This document shows positions 9,022 to 18,240 of a stretch of 50,881 nt of DNA, in pieces. This DNA is from Balneolales bacterium (GTDB taxonomy: Bacteria > Bacteroidota > Rhodothermia > Balneolales > Cyclonatronaceae), in assembly GCA_022565805.1 (NCBI GenBank), contig JAIULZ010000011.1, forward strand, positions 1 to 50,881. Reading direction: 5' to 3'. Every line of letters begins with the position of its first letter. Within the stretch, counting starts at the first letter, position 1. A program made the position numbers and the translations under genes. The notes under the pieces are model-generated. The model had not been told where the DNA came from and searched no databases. It saw only the letters and a program-made list of their open reading frames with translations.

Positions 9022-9350
9022 AAACAAATAAACCTTCATAATTAATACCTAAGCAGGCCCGGCAACACTAAAAGTTCTAATAAAAACCAGGGGGGTGAGT
9101 AGTAGCGTGCATCGCTAAAAGGTTTACCAGATGCGCAAAAACGGTAATAACAAAAAATCTCAGATAAAACCAGTCGTTCGAATATGAGTAACGGAATAGA
9201 TTTAGGGGTTAAAAAATGCGTGAATAATTTATACAGACGCACACCCTTTTTGTGTAAAAATGTTCTTTCGAGATTACCCTGCACCGGCCAAATGATGCAT
9301 GAGGCTCTGTTAACAGCCATATTCTATTAATGTGCGGTATTTTTACTATT

Positions 9351-9365
9351 TGGCACAACAATTGT
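9351..9365 (+). promoter_or_regulatory. Sigma-54 promoter, near consensus
   Basis: The plus strand reads TGGCACAACAATTGT, a perfect -24 box with T for C at the last -12 position. The same deviation occurs at 28076-28090. The expected start is near 9377, about 118 bases before the monooxygenase gene. Confidence 0.75.
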
Positions 9366-9494
9366 AAAGTGATAGAGAAGCGTAAATAAAAGGGCATTGG
9401 TTAATTCTATAAAATACGTTCGTGCCGCCCGGATAATTTATACTAAAGCAAGGATCTATCTGGCAATATTAATGACTTTTCAACCCTGCAACCA

Positions 9495-10523
9495 ATGGAA
9501 ACCGAGCTATTTACTACAATATCAGAGTCTATAAAGAGCGACAGCGTACAATACCTGCGGGAATTAAAGCGCATTGCTGTACAAAGCGAAAAATATGGAT
9601 ACAAAGGGATACTTGTATACAGCGACAACCGCCTTGCCGACCCATGGGTTATTGCGGCTTTTTTATTAAGTGAAACCGCACAGCTAATACCAATGATCGC
9701 CCTGCAACCCATTTATATGCATCCGTTTACGGTAGCGAAAAAGATATCTAGTATTGCATTTATGCATAAACGAAAAGTAGCCCTAAACCTGGTTGCAGGT
9801 GGATACATAAATGACTTAAAAGCACTTGGCGAATCTATGGAGCACAACCGGAGATACGACAGGCTCATCGAATACAGCGAAATTATACAGAAGCTGTTAA
9901 CAACAAAAGAAGGTGTTACCTACATTGGCGAGTTTTATCAAATACAAAATCTGAAACTAAGTCCCGAAATGCCCGAAGAACTGCTGCCCGACTATTATTT
10001 GTCGGGTTCTTCCGATGCAGCAAAACAAGCGGCAGCTCGACTTGGTGCAAAACTAATTCAGTATCCGGAGCCAATGGATGAGTTAAAAAAGAACGGTGCT
10101 GATAAAACAGCCATCATTGAAGGAATCCGGATTGGTGTTTTAGCCAGGCACAATCACGAAAAAGCATGGAAAGAAGCCCATAATCGATTCCCTGCAACAC
10201 GTATTGGTCAAATATCCCATCAACTTGCAAAACAAACAACCGATGCAGTATGGCATAACAAGTTATCCGGTTTAAATAGTAATGGCTTCTCTTGTAACGA
10301 AAAATCTGCGTATTGGCTGGGGCCTTTCGAGCACTACCACACATTTTGCCCTTATCTGGTGGGCAGTTACGATGAAGTCGCAAAGGCCATTTCTTATTAT
10401 CTGCAAGCCGGGTGCAAAACCTGTATTATCGATACGCCGGTTTCGGATGTAGAACTTCACAGTACAATGCAGGTTTTTAGCAGGGCTCAATCATACTTAG
10501 AAAAAACAGGACTGTTGCAATGA
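9495..10523 (+). CDS. Luciferase-like FMN-dependent monooxygenase (SsuD-like)
   Basis: A 342-residue protein of the bacterial luciferase-like monooxygenase family, closest in pattern to alkanesulfonate monooxygenase SsuD. Supporting segments are the early YGYKGILVYSDNRLADPW, ALQPIYMHPFTVAKK, the flavin-site stretch VALNLVAGG (SsuD has NLVTGG), and LVGSYDEVAKAISYYLQAG near the end. Partners would be FMNH2 and O2. Its stop codon overlaps the start of the adenylation gene (ATGA), so the two are translationally coupled. This points to oxidation of the adenylated or carrier-bound substrate rather than sulfonate use, because no ssu transporter is present. Luciferase-like enzymes are known partners of NRPS modules; the substrate here is unknown. 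Confidence 0.9.
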   Translation: METELFTTISESIKSDSVQYLRELKRIAVQSEKYGYKGILVYSDNRLADPWVIAAFLLSETAQLIPMIALQPIYMHPFTVAKKISSIAFMHKRKVALNLVAGGYINDLKALGESMEHNRRYDRLIEYSEIIQKLLTTKEGVTYIGEFYQIQNLKLSPEMPEELLPDYYLSGSSDAAKQAAARLGAKLIQYPEPMDELKKNGADKTAIIEGIRIGVLARHNHEKAWKEAHNRFPATRIGQISHQLAKQTTDAVWHNKLSGLNSNGFSCNEKSAYWLGPFEHYHTFCPYLVGSYDEVAKAISYYLQAGCKTCIIDTPVSDVELHSTMQVFSRAQSYLEKTGLLQ

Positions 10524-12115
10524 TTTACGATTGGTCGCGAGAGAAAGCGCATACGCATGGCAATTACATTGCTGTTACGCTGGGAGATGAACACCTTAAC
10601 TATGCAGATCTCGAATCTGAAAGTAACCGGCTGGCAGGTTTACTACTTTCATCTGGCCTCGAACCCGGGGCACGGGTCGGTTTATATATGAAAAAGACCC
10701 CAAAAGCACTTATAGCAATTCTTGGAATCCTGAAGGCCGGAGGAGTGTATGTGCCATTGGATTATAAAAGCCCGGCCACACGTGTATCAAAGATCATCAA
10801 GGCTTCAGACCCATCATTTATTTTTATTGATCCTGACACTGTATATAATTATCAGGATGTTTTGTTTACAGATTGCGAATTGAACAATATCTCCTGGGTT
10901 TGGATGGCTAACAGCCCGGTTCTTTTTGGAGACGATTCTCCGCCGGTATTTGGCTACGAAGATTTAAAATCACAACCCGATATCGCCCATAAATGCGAAC
11001 GGGGTAAAAACACAGCTGCTCAGATTTTATTTACGTCGGGCTCTACAGGCGAACCCAAAGGAGTGGTTATAACCCATAAAAATATTATGAGTTTTATTAG
11101 CTGGGCGGCCTCCTATTTTAATATGAATGCGGGCGATCGAACGGCTTGCCACTCTCCTCTTCACTTCGACTTATCTACATTTGATATTTTTGGAGCATTT
11201 GCTTCCGGATCTCATCTTTACCTCGTTCCTGCAGAAATTAGCATTAGTCCCAAAAAATTAGCCGATTTTATATTACATAACAGTATAAACCAGTGGTTTT
11301 CTGTGCCCTCTGCGCTTAGCTATCTGGCTCGGTTTAAGGCGATTCCAGCCGGTGGATTTCCAAATTTAAAGCGATTAATCTGGTGTGGCGAGGTATTTCC
11401 AGTACCTGCTTTACAGTATTGGATGAAAAAATTACCTCATGCTCAGTTCACAAATATGTATGGGCCCACAGAAGCTACGATAGCAAGCAGTTTTTACCCG
11501 CTTAGCAGTGTACCCGGTACATTTGATGAAATACCCATTGGCACAGCCTGCAAAGGAGAAAACCTCATGGTCTTAAACAGAGATATGAGCGCTACAAAAA
11601 CAGGGAAAACAGGAAACTTATACATTTCAGGAGATGGCTTAAGCCCGGGTTACTGGAATGATCCTGATAAAACGAATGATGCTTTTTGCATGTATACCAA
11701 TACCGATGGAACCTTAATAAGAATCTATAAAACAGGCGATTTGGCCATGGTTGCAGAAAATGGCCTTATTTATTTTAAAGGTCGGGCAGACTATCAGATT
11801 AAAAGCAGAGGTTACCGTATCGAGCTGGGAGAGATAGAAGCCGCGTTAAGCGCAGATGAAGCTTTAAAAGAATATGCCGTAGTTCCAGTAAATAAGCGCG
11901 GCTTCGAGGGTACCTCAATAGGATGCGCTTATGTGGGCGGTGGCATTAAAAACGGGGATCTTGCCATTCATTTAAAAAACAAACTGCTGAAAAAAATACC
12001 CGGCTATATGATTCCCCATTTCTGGCAGGAGTATGATGACTCTCTCCCTCGCAATGGAAATGGCAAAATTGACCGCAGAAGATTAGCAGATGAGTTTGAG
12101 AGCCCTACTTCATGA
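10520..12115 (+). CDS. Stand-alone amino-acid-type adenylation enzyme (NRPS A domain / DltA-like)
   Basis: A 531-residue AMP-forming ligase with a full set of adenylation motifs: A3 LFTSGSTGEPKG (170-181), A4 FDLSTFDIFG (216-225), A5 NMYGPTEAT (312-320), A7 YKTGDLA, A8 GRADYQIKSRGYRIELGEIE, and A10 NGKIDRRRL with the catalytic Lys. Asp217 in the FDxS motif is the residue that binds the alpha-amino group in amino-acid-activating domains, so an amino acid is favoured over a fatty acid. No condensation or thioesterase domain is fused. The next gene encodes a carrier protein 25 bases downstream, its probable acceptor. The arrangement resembles the DltA/DltC pair and the ligase/carrier pairs known in exosortase-associated EPS loci. 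Confidence 0.93.
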   Translation: MIYDWSREKAHTHGNYIAVTLGDEHLNYADLESESNRLAGLLLSSGLEPGARVGLYMKKTPKALIAILGILKAGGVYVPLDYKSPATRVSKIIKASDPSFIFIDPDTVYNYQDVLFTDCELNNISWVWMANSPVLFGDDSPPVFGYEDLKSQPDIAHKCERGKNTAAQILFTSGSTGEPKGVVITHKNIMSFISWAASYFNMNAGDRTACHSPLHFDLSTFDIFGAFASGSHLYLVPAEISISPKKLADFILHNSINQWFSVPSALSYLARFKAIPAGGFPNLKRLIWCGEVFPVPALQYWMKKLPHAQFTNMYGPTEATIASSFYPLSSVPGTFDEIPIGTACKGENLMVLNRDMSATKTGKTGNLYISGDGLSPGYWNDPDKTNDAFCMYTNTDGTLIRIYKTGDLAMVAENGLIYFKGRADYQIKSRGYRIELGEIEAALSADEALKEYAVVPVNKRGFEGTSIGCAYVGGGIKNGDLAIHLKNKLLKKIPGYMIPHFWQEYDDSLPRNGNGKIDRRRLADEFESPTS

Positions 12116-12140
12116 TTTTTCAAATAGACACCAGGTTTCT

Positions 12141-12404
12141 ATGCAAAACGAAAAAAGTATTTACCCAAAAATCAAATCGCTTATTTGTAGCACTTTAGCC
12201 ATACAATCTGTTTCTGTAGATGACGATTTACTCGATTCTGGCGTGCTTGATTCTATGTCTCTAATACAGCTTATGTTAGCACTGGAAGAGTATTTTGAGA
12301 TTATTATTCCACCTGAAGAGCTAAATGTTGAAGACTACAGAACCATTAAAACCATTTCTGAAATGATTGAGCGTCTAACCCTGCCAGCATCGCTGGATTC
12401 ATAG
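12141..12404 (+). CDS. Acyl/peptidyl carrier protein
   Basis: A one-domain carrier protein of 87 residues. The phosphopantetheine site is Ser38 in GVLDSMSLIQ, within the usual D-S-x-x-L context, followed by the acidic helix II (MLALEEYFEI) typical of these proteins. I chose the ATG at 12141, which gives a normal carrier length. An ATG at 12090 in the same frame would overlap the adenylation gene and add 17 residues of no carrier character. It probably receives the aminoacyl group from the adenylation enzyme just upstream and presents it to the monooxygenase, formyltransferase or the acyltransferase downstream. Confidence 0.9.
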   Translation: MQNEKSIYPKIKSLICSTLAIQSVSVDDDLLDSGVLDSMSLIQLMLALEEYFEIIIPPEELNVEDYRTIKTISEMIERLTLPASLDS

Positions 12405-12438
12405 TAAACTATTCGACATCCGGCATGATGATCATAAG

Positions 12439-13560
12439 ATGAATGAGATAAAATTAGCCGATAAAGTTACCGCAAAAGCGCACGACGATTCAATATCATT
12501 TTTTTGCTACAGCGATATTGAAGAGGTCGCCCAATTGTCTCAAAAATATTTTCCGGAAAGCAGAAATGTACCGCTTAAGAGCCTGAACAAAACGTTGCAG
12601 CTACTCTATTTCGAAAAAGGAAACCATCTCAAGAGCAGTTCCACGCTGGTTAGCCGGTCGGTTGATGGTACCGTAGATGGGTTTCTGGGAGTAATTACGC
12701 GTTCATTTCGCTATAAAAACCGCATCATCAACGTAGCAAACTGCCATCACTTGATGGCAACAGAACAAGCTCGTTCAAAGCTATTACCCATAAAAATGCT
12801 GCAGAAGTTTCTTTCGGGGCCGCAGGATCTTTCCTTCGCAGATAATTCCTCAGAAACAACCCGTTTACTTTGGAAAAGGTTGGGTGGAGAACCTGCTATA
12901 AGCGATTGTATTTACTATAAAGTACCTTTACGCCCTATCTCTTTTGCGCTTCGGCCTGTACTTAAGTTTATGAATAAGCCTGTGCAGAAAGCAGTGGCTC
13001 TGCTTGCTAAAGGGTCGGATATGTTAGCAAGCAGAGTTCATATACCTCTGTTCTATCGAAACAAGACGGGTGCGGAGTTAAGGCCTTTGAGCGCTCAGCT
13101 GCTAAACGATTCTTTAGCTAAAATAAGCAGCCAATATTTTCTCTTTCCACATTTTGATCCCGCCAAAATTGAGCGACTTTTTCTTTTATTGAGCCGGGAA
13201 AAGAGGTATGGTATTTTGCATAAATATATTATTACAGATGAAAATAGCGAGCTGGCCGGCTGGTTTATTTACTATTCAAAAAAAGGAGGCGTTTGTGAAG
13301 TTATACAAGCAGTGTGCATGCCCGGGAAAGAAACTCTTTTATTTGATACGCTAACAAGACATGCATATATGCAGGGCGGCATAGAGCTTTCGGGCCGGCT
13401 GATGCCCAATCAACTGCAGTCTCCCATTGCCCGCAGAGCCGTATGTATACCAGCCAGAATGTGGACATTGTTTCATACCCGGAATGCTGAGCTTATGCTT
13501 GATATTCAAACCGGGAAAGCTTTTTTCAGCAGGCTTGAAGGCGATTTGTGGCTAATTTAG
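12439..13560 (+). CDS. GNAT-like acyltransferase, last gene of the carrier-protein operon
   Basis: A 373-residue protein with weak GNAT-fold character. The first half (about 20-150) has a GNAT-like start (ISFFCYSDIEEVAQLSQKYF) and strands such as GFLGVITRSFRYKNR. The second half has a further strand-rich stretch including ELAGWFIYYSKKG. No signal peptide or membrane helix is seen. It lies 34 bases after the carrier-protein gene and ends the operon, so it is a reasonable candidate for moving the carrier-bound acyl group to an amino sugar or glycan. The family assignment is tentative, and the donor could also be acetyl-CoA. Confidence 0.6.
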   Translation: MNEIKLADKVTAKAHDDSISFFCYSDIEEVAQLSQKYFPESRNVPLKSLNKTLQLLYFEKGNHLKSSSTLVSRSVDGTVDGFLGVITRSFRYKNRIINVANCHHLMATEQARSKLLPIKMLQKFLSGPQDLSFADNSSETTRLLWKRLGGEPAISDCIYYKVPLRPISFALRPVLKFMNKPVQKAVALLAKGSDMLASRVHIPLFYRNKTGAELRPLSAQLLNDSLAKISSQYFLFPHFDPAKIERLFLLLSREKRYGILHKYIITDENSELAGWFIYYSKKGGVCEVIQAVCMPGKETLLFDTLTRHAYMQGGIELSGRLMPNQLQSPIARRAVCIPARMWTLFHTRNAELMLDIQTGKAFFSRLEGDLWLI

Positions 13561-13707
13561 TAAGGAAATTAAAACTACCTTTGCCCAAAAGTGCAGATCG
13601 TAACGCATAAATTATAGTAACGGCAACCGTGAGCATAATTCGATTAAACAGCTCGTTCGAATACGACTAGTTAAGTAAAAGTTGCCTCGAAATGTTTCTT
13701 TCTGCAT

Positions 13708-13741
13708 GTCCGGAGATTCATCGGGCAAGCCGGACTTTTTT
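13708..13741 (+). terminator. Terminator of the carrier-protein operon
   Basis: A 6-bp GC-rich stem (GTCCGG and CCGGAC, 16-base loop) followed by six T, about 150 bases after the last gene. The rest of the 317-base convergent gap holds only short CCTCTGC-type repeats and no credible gene. Confidence 0.7.
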
Positions 13742-13877
13742 GTTTTCTATAAGAATACTGCTCCTCCCTGCTATTCCAAAGGTTCTGTCTTCACTTTCGA
13801 CTCCGCTAAGGCCGAAGGAACTCTGCCCTCTGCCCTCTGCCCTTACACTCTACACTGGAAAAAATTCCCCCGGAGCA

Positions 13878-15074
13878 TCAGTTATCTCTTTCTGTGCGTA
13901 TCCAATTCTCTTCCTTTCCTTTTTTATATGCTTTAAAATAGACTTTAACTTTCCAGAGAATATATAGAGGCAAATGAATTAGCGACATGTAGAGGTCCCG
14001 GTCTGCACGGGCTACGTACATCCCAATGAAAAAATAGGCAAGTCCGAGTGTGGCCAGCAGAGCCCATAAAACAAGGTGAAGCGTTCCCACAATATCCAAA
14101 AGCCACAAACCAAAAACCAGTGATAGCAGAAGCATTACAAGCAGCATCATGTTAACAAATGGGGGTGTAATCAAATCGATAAACACATCAAAATAAGAGG
14201 CTGAACGTTTTTTATAAGCCTGAGACAAGAATTTTCTGGTATACATTTTTATAATCTGAAACCTGCCAAGCTCCCATCTGGACCTTTGTGATTCGGCATT
14301 TTTGGCCTCTACCGGCATCTGAGCCAAAACCGTAGCTTCAGGCGCAAAGTCTATTTTTATGCCATGAAGTATTAGAATAAGACCATATTCCAGATCTTCG
14401 GTTAGCGACCAGGCTTTCCATGGAACTTCTTTTAAAACCTCCGAGGCAAAACACATGCCATTACCCCGTAAGCCCATGTTAAAACCAAGTACTTTGCGCC
14501 CGAGAGGCTTCACATAATTGTGTAGCAGAAAGCCAATGCGGGTGGCTTCAACGCTCCAGTTACCAGGTTCAGGCAAGACCAAATCGCTACTTTGAATAAC
14601 CTGGCTGCCTTTATCCAGGTACGAATTCATAACCTCTAGATAATTACCCGAAATCAAGCTGTCTGCGTCTACAACTATAATAGCATCATACGACTCATTA
14701 TAGGCTGCAATTTTATCAAATGCCCACCTCAAAGCGTATCCCTTTCCTTTATCTGTGACACTTGTTCTCTCTAAAACATTTACACCCAGCGATCGGGCCA
14801 GGCTTGCTGTATTATCTGAGCAATTATCGGCTATTACGTAAATATTATACGCGTTTTTAGGATACACCAGCCCCGAAAGGCTGTAAATGGTTTTTGCGAT
14901 AATCTTTTCTTCGTTATGCGCCGGAACAATAAGCGCAAATTTCCTGATAATGGAAGACTCAAAACGCGTCTGGATCTTTGCATTTAGCGCCAAAAGGCTC
15001 AAGACAAACTGGTATCCTAACAGAGGAGTAAGGGTAAAGAATAGGATGAATAAAATAATTTCTGGCAGGTTCAT
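13878..15074 (-). CDS. Membrane GT2 processive glycosyltransferase (BcsA/HasA-like)
   Basis: A 398-residue family 2 glycosyltransferase. A membrane helix at about 5-28 is followed by the GT-A domain with VPAHNEE, VDADS (DxD for metal and UDP-sugar), a TEDLE motif carrying the catalytic Asp, and QRSRW, the Q-x-x-R-W signature of processive beta-glycosyltransferases. Three hydrophobic segments follow after about residue 295. The start overlaps the stop of the GH9 gene by 4 bases, so the two are co-translated. The pairing recalls cellulose-type systems in which a synthase travels with a periplasmic glucanase. Whether it makes a beta-glucan or adds a single sugar to the EPS cannot be read from sequence alone. 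Confidence 0.9.
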   Translation of the reverse strand: MNLPEIILFILFFTLTPLLGYQFVLSLLALNAKIQTRFESSIIRKFALIVPAHNEEKIIAKTIYSLSGLVYPKNAYNIYVIADNCSDNTASLARSLGVNVLERTSVTDKGKGYALRWAFDKIAAYNESYDAIIVVDADSLISGNYLEVMNSYLDKGSQVIQSSDLVLPEPGNWSVEATRIGFLLHNYVKPLGRKVLGFNMGLRGNGMCFASEVLKEVPWKAWSLTEDLEYGLILILHGIKIDFAPEATVLAQMPVEAKNAESQRSRWELGRFQIIKMYTRKFLSQAYKKRSASYFDVFIDLITPPFVNMMLLVMLLLSLVFGLWLLDIVGTLHLVLWALLATLGLAYFFIGMYVARADRDLYMSLIHLPLYILWKVKVYFKAYKKGKEENWIRTERDN

Positions 15075-16870
15075 TGAGATGGATATCCCTTATTTGGCTG
15101 TAGTAAAACGCTCTGATGAGTAGAAGAAATGGAGAAAGCACTGGTAACAAATACAAGTATGCCCGTAAAATTAATGGCCGGTTCATTTACAAGATAGTTT
15201 TCAAATGTATCTTCGTAGTTCTTTGCCGGCCATGGCGATATTTGTTTACTATTGAGCAGCAGGTGATTATTGGCACCACCAACGAGCATACCGGGAACCG
15301 GAGCAGAAAAACCGCCAAGTTCAGAAAGCTGATGATAAGGATATCTTACCGAAACCGAGCCAATACCGGTTATTTGTGAAGTATTTAAGGGATTTCTTCC
15401 CATTATATAATGAAGCTGATCGAGTGCCGCGTACTTATATGTCGGGTCTGCAGATATTTCGTAGGCGTGCAGCAAATCGAAGGCATAAGCCAGGCCAACA
15501 CTGTTTGACCCCCAGTAATACTGCCCGCCACTAAGAAGATTTCGATAATTATTTTGATTATGAACATCCATAATGGCATCTGCCTGTTGTATTACAACCG
15601 CCTCTATCTTCTGCCGGTCTTGCGAATAGCGATCCGGAATGTATGACGACAGAAACGCACGCAGGGCCAGACTTTCGGCATCGCGCCAGCTAATTGGTGG
15701 TATATTATCCAGGCTCAACATATCGTAGTTTTGGATAAAGAAATCGAGATAGACTTCTTTGCTCGTTAATTTATATAGTTCTGCGGCAGCCCATAAGCGC
15801 TCATCAAGGTCAGATGAATCTCCGTACTGCCCGCCCGATACGCCATCGGGGTTTTTGAAACCACCAATCGGTTTATTCTGTGGGTTTTTCACCAGGAAAT
15901 CCCATGCCTTTTCAGAAGCTTTGTATAGCTCACGGGAATAGATTGGTTTAAACTCTGCGAATAGACGAGCCCCGAGTGCAGCGCTTGCAGCAAATGAAGC
16001 CGTAGCCGCGCTGCTTACCTCAAAAATATAGCGGATAGAAGGGTCGCTATGTGGCAGGTACTCACCAATCCATTTTTTTTGAGATACTTTATGATACACA
16101 GCTCCGTCGGGTCGCTGCATTTTGAGCAGCCATTTGAGCGCATAGCCTGTTTCATCCAGAATATCCGGTATTCCATTTCCTGATTCCGGAATATCCAGCT
16201 GATTATCTTTAAAAAGGTCGGGATTCAATTCGTAGGCATACAAAAGCAGAGCTGCACTTAATGCTGTATTACCGGAAAATTTATTGTAATCGCCCGCATC
16301 GTGCCAGCCACCGTCAACATTTTTTGTTATTGCGGGTTCATCAAAAAAAGGCGCATCGTCCAGATGACAAGCCGAATAGCTCCACTCGCTGTCGTTAGCT
16401 ACCGATGTACCGCATCTGTGGAAATAATAGCTTTGAACCATAGTTAAAACAGCACTATGATATACGTTTTTTTGAATAACAAATGGATGGGACGATAACC
16501 GCTTATCACTATCTATTTGTATAAAATATAAACCGGGCTCGCTAAAGCCAGAGAAATCAATAACAGATACACGGTCGCCACTTATCGTATCGGGTTGGCG
16601 ACTCACCCCCACCAATCCACCAAAAACAATCGTAGAGTCATTCAGCCGCACGATTTCGAAAAATACTGCTTCTGCATTTACAGCAAAAGCATGTTTGGGG
16701 CTTTTCGCCTCATACCCTACAAGATTTACGGCTATAAAAGGTTCATCTTTAGCTTTATTACACCCCAAAAGCTGGAGCAGAAACAGCAGCGCTGCCGCTA
16801 CAGTAAACGCCCGATTGTAACGCCCGTATTCTATGCAACATTTTTTAACTATTTGACCAGAGGTGCTCAA
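15071..16870 (-). CDS. GH9 family endoglucanase-like lipoprotein
   Basis: A 599-residue envelope lipoprotein: signal ending LLGC (Cys37), an Ig-like CelD_N domain (about 42-130), then an (alpha/alpha)6 GH9 catalytic domain. The catalytic Asp pair lies in GGWHDAGDYNK (Asp191, Asp194). The proton donor is probably the Glu in NEPAINFTG near the C-terminus, and the MGRNPLNTS stretch is also GH9-like. GH9 enzymes cleave beta-1,4-glucans. The start is TTG at 16870, supported by AAGGTGA six bases upstream and by the absence of an ATG before the signal peptide. It is followed in overlap by the processive GT2 gene, so a role in trimming or releasing that polymer is likely but inferred. Confidence 0.9.
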   Translation of the reverse strand: MSTSGQIVKKCCIEYGRYNRAFTVAAALLFLLQLLGCNKAKDEPFIAVNLVGYEAKSPKHAFAVNAEAVFFEIVRLNDSTIVFGGLVGVSRQPDTISGDRVSVIDFSGFSEPGLYFIQIDSDKRLSSHPFVIQKNVYHSAVLTMVQSYYFHRCGTSVANDSEWSYSACHLDDAPFFDEPAITKNVDGGWHDAGDYNKFSGNTALSAALLLYAYELNPDLFKDNQLDIPESGNGIPDILDETGYALKWLLKMQRPDGAVYHKVSQKKWIGEYLPHSDPSIRYIFEVSSAATASFAASAALGARLFAEFKPIYSRELYKASEKAWDFLVKNPQNKPIGGFKNPDGVSGGQYGDSSDLDERLWAAAELYKLTSKEVYLDFFIQNYDMLSLDNIPPISWRDAESLALRAFLSSYIPDRYSQDRQKIEAVVIQQADAIMDVHNQNNYRNLLSGGQYYWGSNSVGLAYAFDLLHAYEISADPTYKYAALDQLHYIMGRNPLNTSQITGIGSVSVRYPYHQLSELGGFSAPVPGMLVGGANNHLLLNSKQISPWPAKNYEDTFENYLVNEPAINFTGILVFVTSAFSISSTHQSVLLQPNKGYPSQ

Positions 16871-17043
16871 AAAATCACCTTAATAATAATATGGTTTAGA
16901 AGGCTTTACAAAACCACTCGTTTACCCAACTTCTTTATTGAATCCAAAAACAAAATCACCGAGCTGTAGCAGCGGTAATTCCGGTTTTATTTTTGATTCG
17001 GCCACGAAATCGAACAAAACAGATGGTAATTACAAGCCGTCAT

Positions 17044-18204
17044 TTACTTCGAAGACTCCTGGTAGGAGTTCAACTTAACTTTACTGAAATTATTTCCCGG
17101 TTTCGAAAGACCGCTTTGGTTCTTATGCTTTCCATTTAACGTAAACTCAAGTTCTTTTTTAATACTATCCACAAATTGTTCAATATTATGAACCTCCTCT
17201 ATATATTTTCGCGCTGCTTCTCCCATGGTTTTGCACCGTAATGGATCGTTCCATAATTCCAGGATTGCCAGACGCATGGCTTCCACATCTCCTTGTGGCA
17301 CTAAAATACCGGTAACGCCATCTTGTATTACGTCTATCTGACCCTCAGATTTAGAGCAAATTACTGTTTTTCCCATAGCCATAGATTCGAGTATAGAGGT
17401 AAGCCCATTATCAGAGTCGGTTGGCAGCAGAGGAACAACAACAAAACGCGACCGTGCATATAACTCTCGTAAATCGGCTGGCTTTTTCTTACCCACACTT
17501 ATATATTCTGGTAAATCAGGAATACTCCGTAGTTTTTTTACGGTGTTAAAAACTTCGCCCCTTGCAATACCAGAAGCTATATGGCAGTGTATATTAAGTG
17601 GGCGCAATGCTTCTACCAGAGTGGGGTAGTCCCGGGCTTCCATTCCAACCGAACAGATCATATCCGTTTGCCTTGTTTCGGGTCTCCAAAACTCCTGATC
17701 GGTACCCCGCTTAACAAGAATCATTTTCTCTGGCGTTATATTTAACTCTTCTATGGCAATTTTACGCTGTATAGACGACCAAATAATAAATCTGCTTATC
17801 GTATCTTTTGTATGCTTTAGAAACCATCTTTTTTGTCTGGATTTTTTTTCATCTACAGATGTAATTCTGGATATGATAACCACATGAGGTTTGTTAATGC
17901 CAAGATATTTCATAAATAACGCAAGGGGCAGCCCCACTTTTTCTTTATGAGATAAAATAACATCGAATCGATTCATGATGTAAAGAGCTTCAATTAATTG
18001 AGCTAAACTAACGGGCAGCAGTTTATAAAGAAATTTTCGCAATCGGGGTGGTTTATCCTCTAAATACCTTTCATCTAACAACTCTGCCGAGATGGCGCAC
18101 TCTAGAAGAGACGCGCGGGGAATTTTATCGGTTTCCTCAAGCTTCTTCATTTCTTCTTCGGCTACTTTGTTCATTCCCTTTGATATAATATAAAGTGTTT
18201 TCAT
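17044..18204 (-). CDS. GT4-family glycosyltransferase
   Basis: A 386-residue cytoplasmic retaining glycosyltransferase with the GT-B fold. The C-terminal donor-binding half carries SDNGLTSILESMAMGKTVICSK, containing the E-x7-E type motif that holds the nucleotide sugar, and GILVPQGDVEAMRLAI. The N-terminal acceptor half is less typical. The gene follows the deacetylase gene by 36 bases, and together with the GH9 and GT2 genes forms a likely four-gene unit behind the sigma-54 promoter at 19231. The sugar it transfers cannot be assigned. Confidence 0.9.
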   Translation of the reverse strand: MKTLYIISKGMNKVAEEEMKKLEETDKIPRASLLECAISAELLDERYLEDKPPRLRKFLYKLLPVSLAQLIEALYIMNRFDVILSHKEKVGLPLALFMKYLGINKPHVVIISRITSVDEKKSRQKRWFLKHTKDTISRFIIWSSIQRKIAIEELNITPEKMILVKRGTDQEFWRPETRQTDMICSVGMEARDYPTLVEALRPLNIHCHIASGIARGEVFNTVKKLRSIPDLPEYISVGKKKPADLRELYARSRFVVVPLLPTDSDNGLTSILESMAMGKTVICSKSEGQIDVIQDGVTGILVPQGDVEAMRLAILELWNDPLRCKTMGEAARKYIEEVHNIEQFVDSIKKELEFTLNGKHKNQSGLSKPGNNFSKVKLNSYQESSK

Positions 18205-18240
18205 GCGAGCCGTTTTGGGGTATTTGTAGAATAAATAGGG

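Larger units (their letters stand above)
8833..9494. other. Divergent intergenic region of the formyltransferase and monooxygenase genes
   Basis: A 662-base gap with a hairpin (8915-8947) and two outward-facing sigma-54-like sites (9007-9021 minus, 9351-9365 plus). A 92-codon minus-strand frame at 9042-9320 matches nothing I recognise. I treat the stretch as non-coding, although a decayed gene remnant is possible. Confidence 0.55.

Noticed and set aside
6999-9118. A recurring T[CT]GCTAA motif upstream of several sigma-54 sites as a common activator-binding site
   Set aside because: Copies at about 6999, 7865 and 9112 are short, not palindromic and not at consistent distances, so chance is as likely.
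9042-9397. Two minus-strand frames (92 and 62 codons) upstream of the formyltransferase
   Set aside because: No recognisable domain, and they overlap each other and the promoter at 9351. A decayed gene cannot be excluded, but nothing supports a call.
9495-10523. Alkanesulfonate utilisation enzyme
   Set aside because: The fold is SsuD-like, but no SsuABC transporter or SsuE reductase is nearby and the gene is translationally coupled to an adenylation enzyme.
13682-13967. Two overlapping plus-strand frames in the convergent gap
   Set aside because: They run through the terminator hairpin and into the GT2 gene on the other strand; composition is Cys/Ser/Phe-rich and unlike neighbouring proteins.
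16871-17043. A possible sigma-54 site (CGGAATTACCGCTGC on minus) before the GH9 gene
   Set aside because: Only the GG-N10-GC spacing fits; both boxes differ from consensus. The unit can be served by the promoter at 19231.
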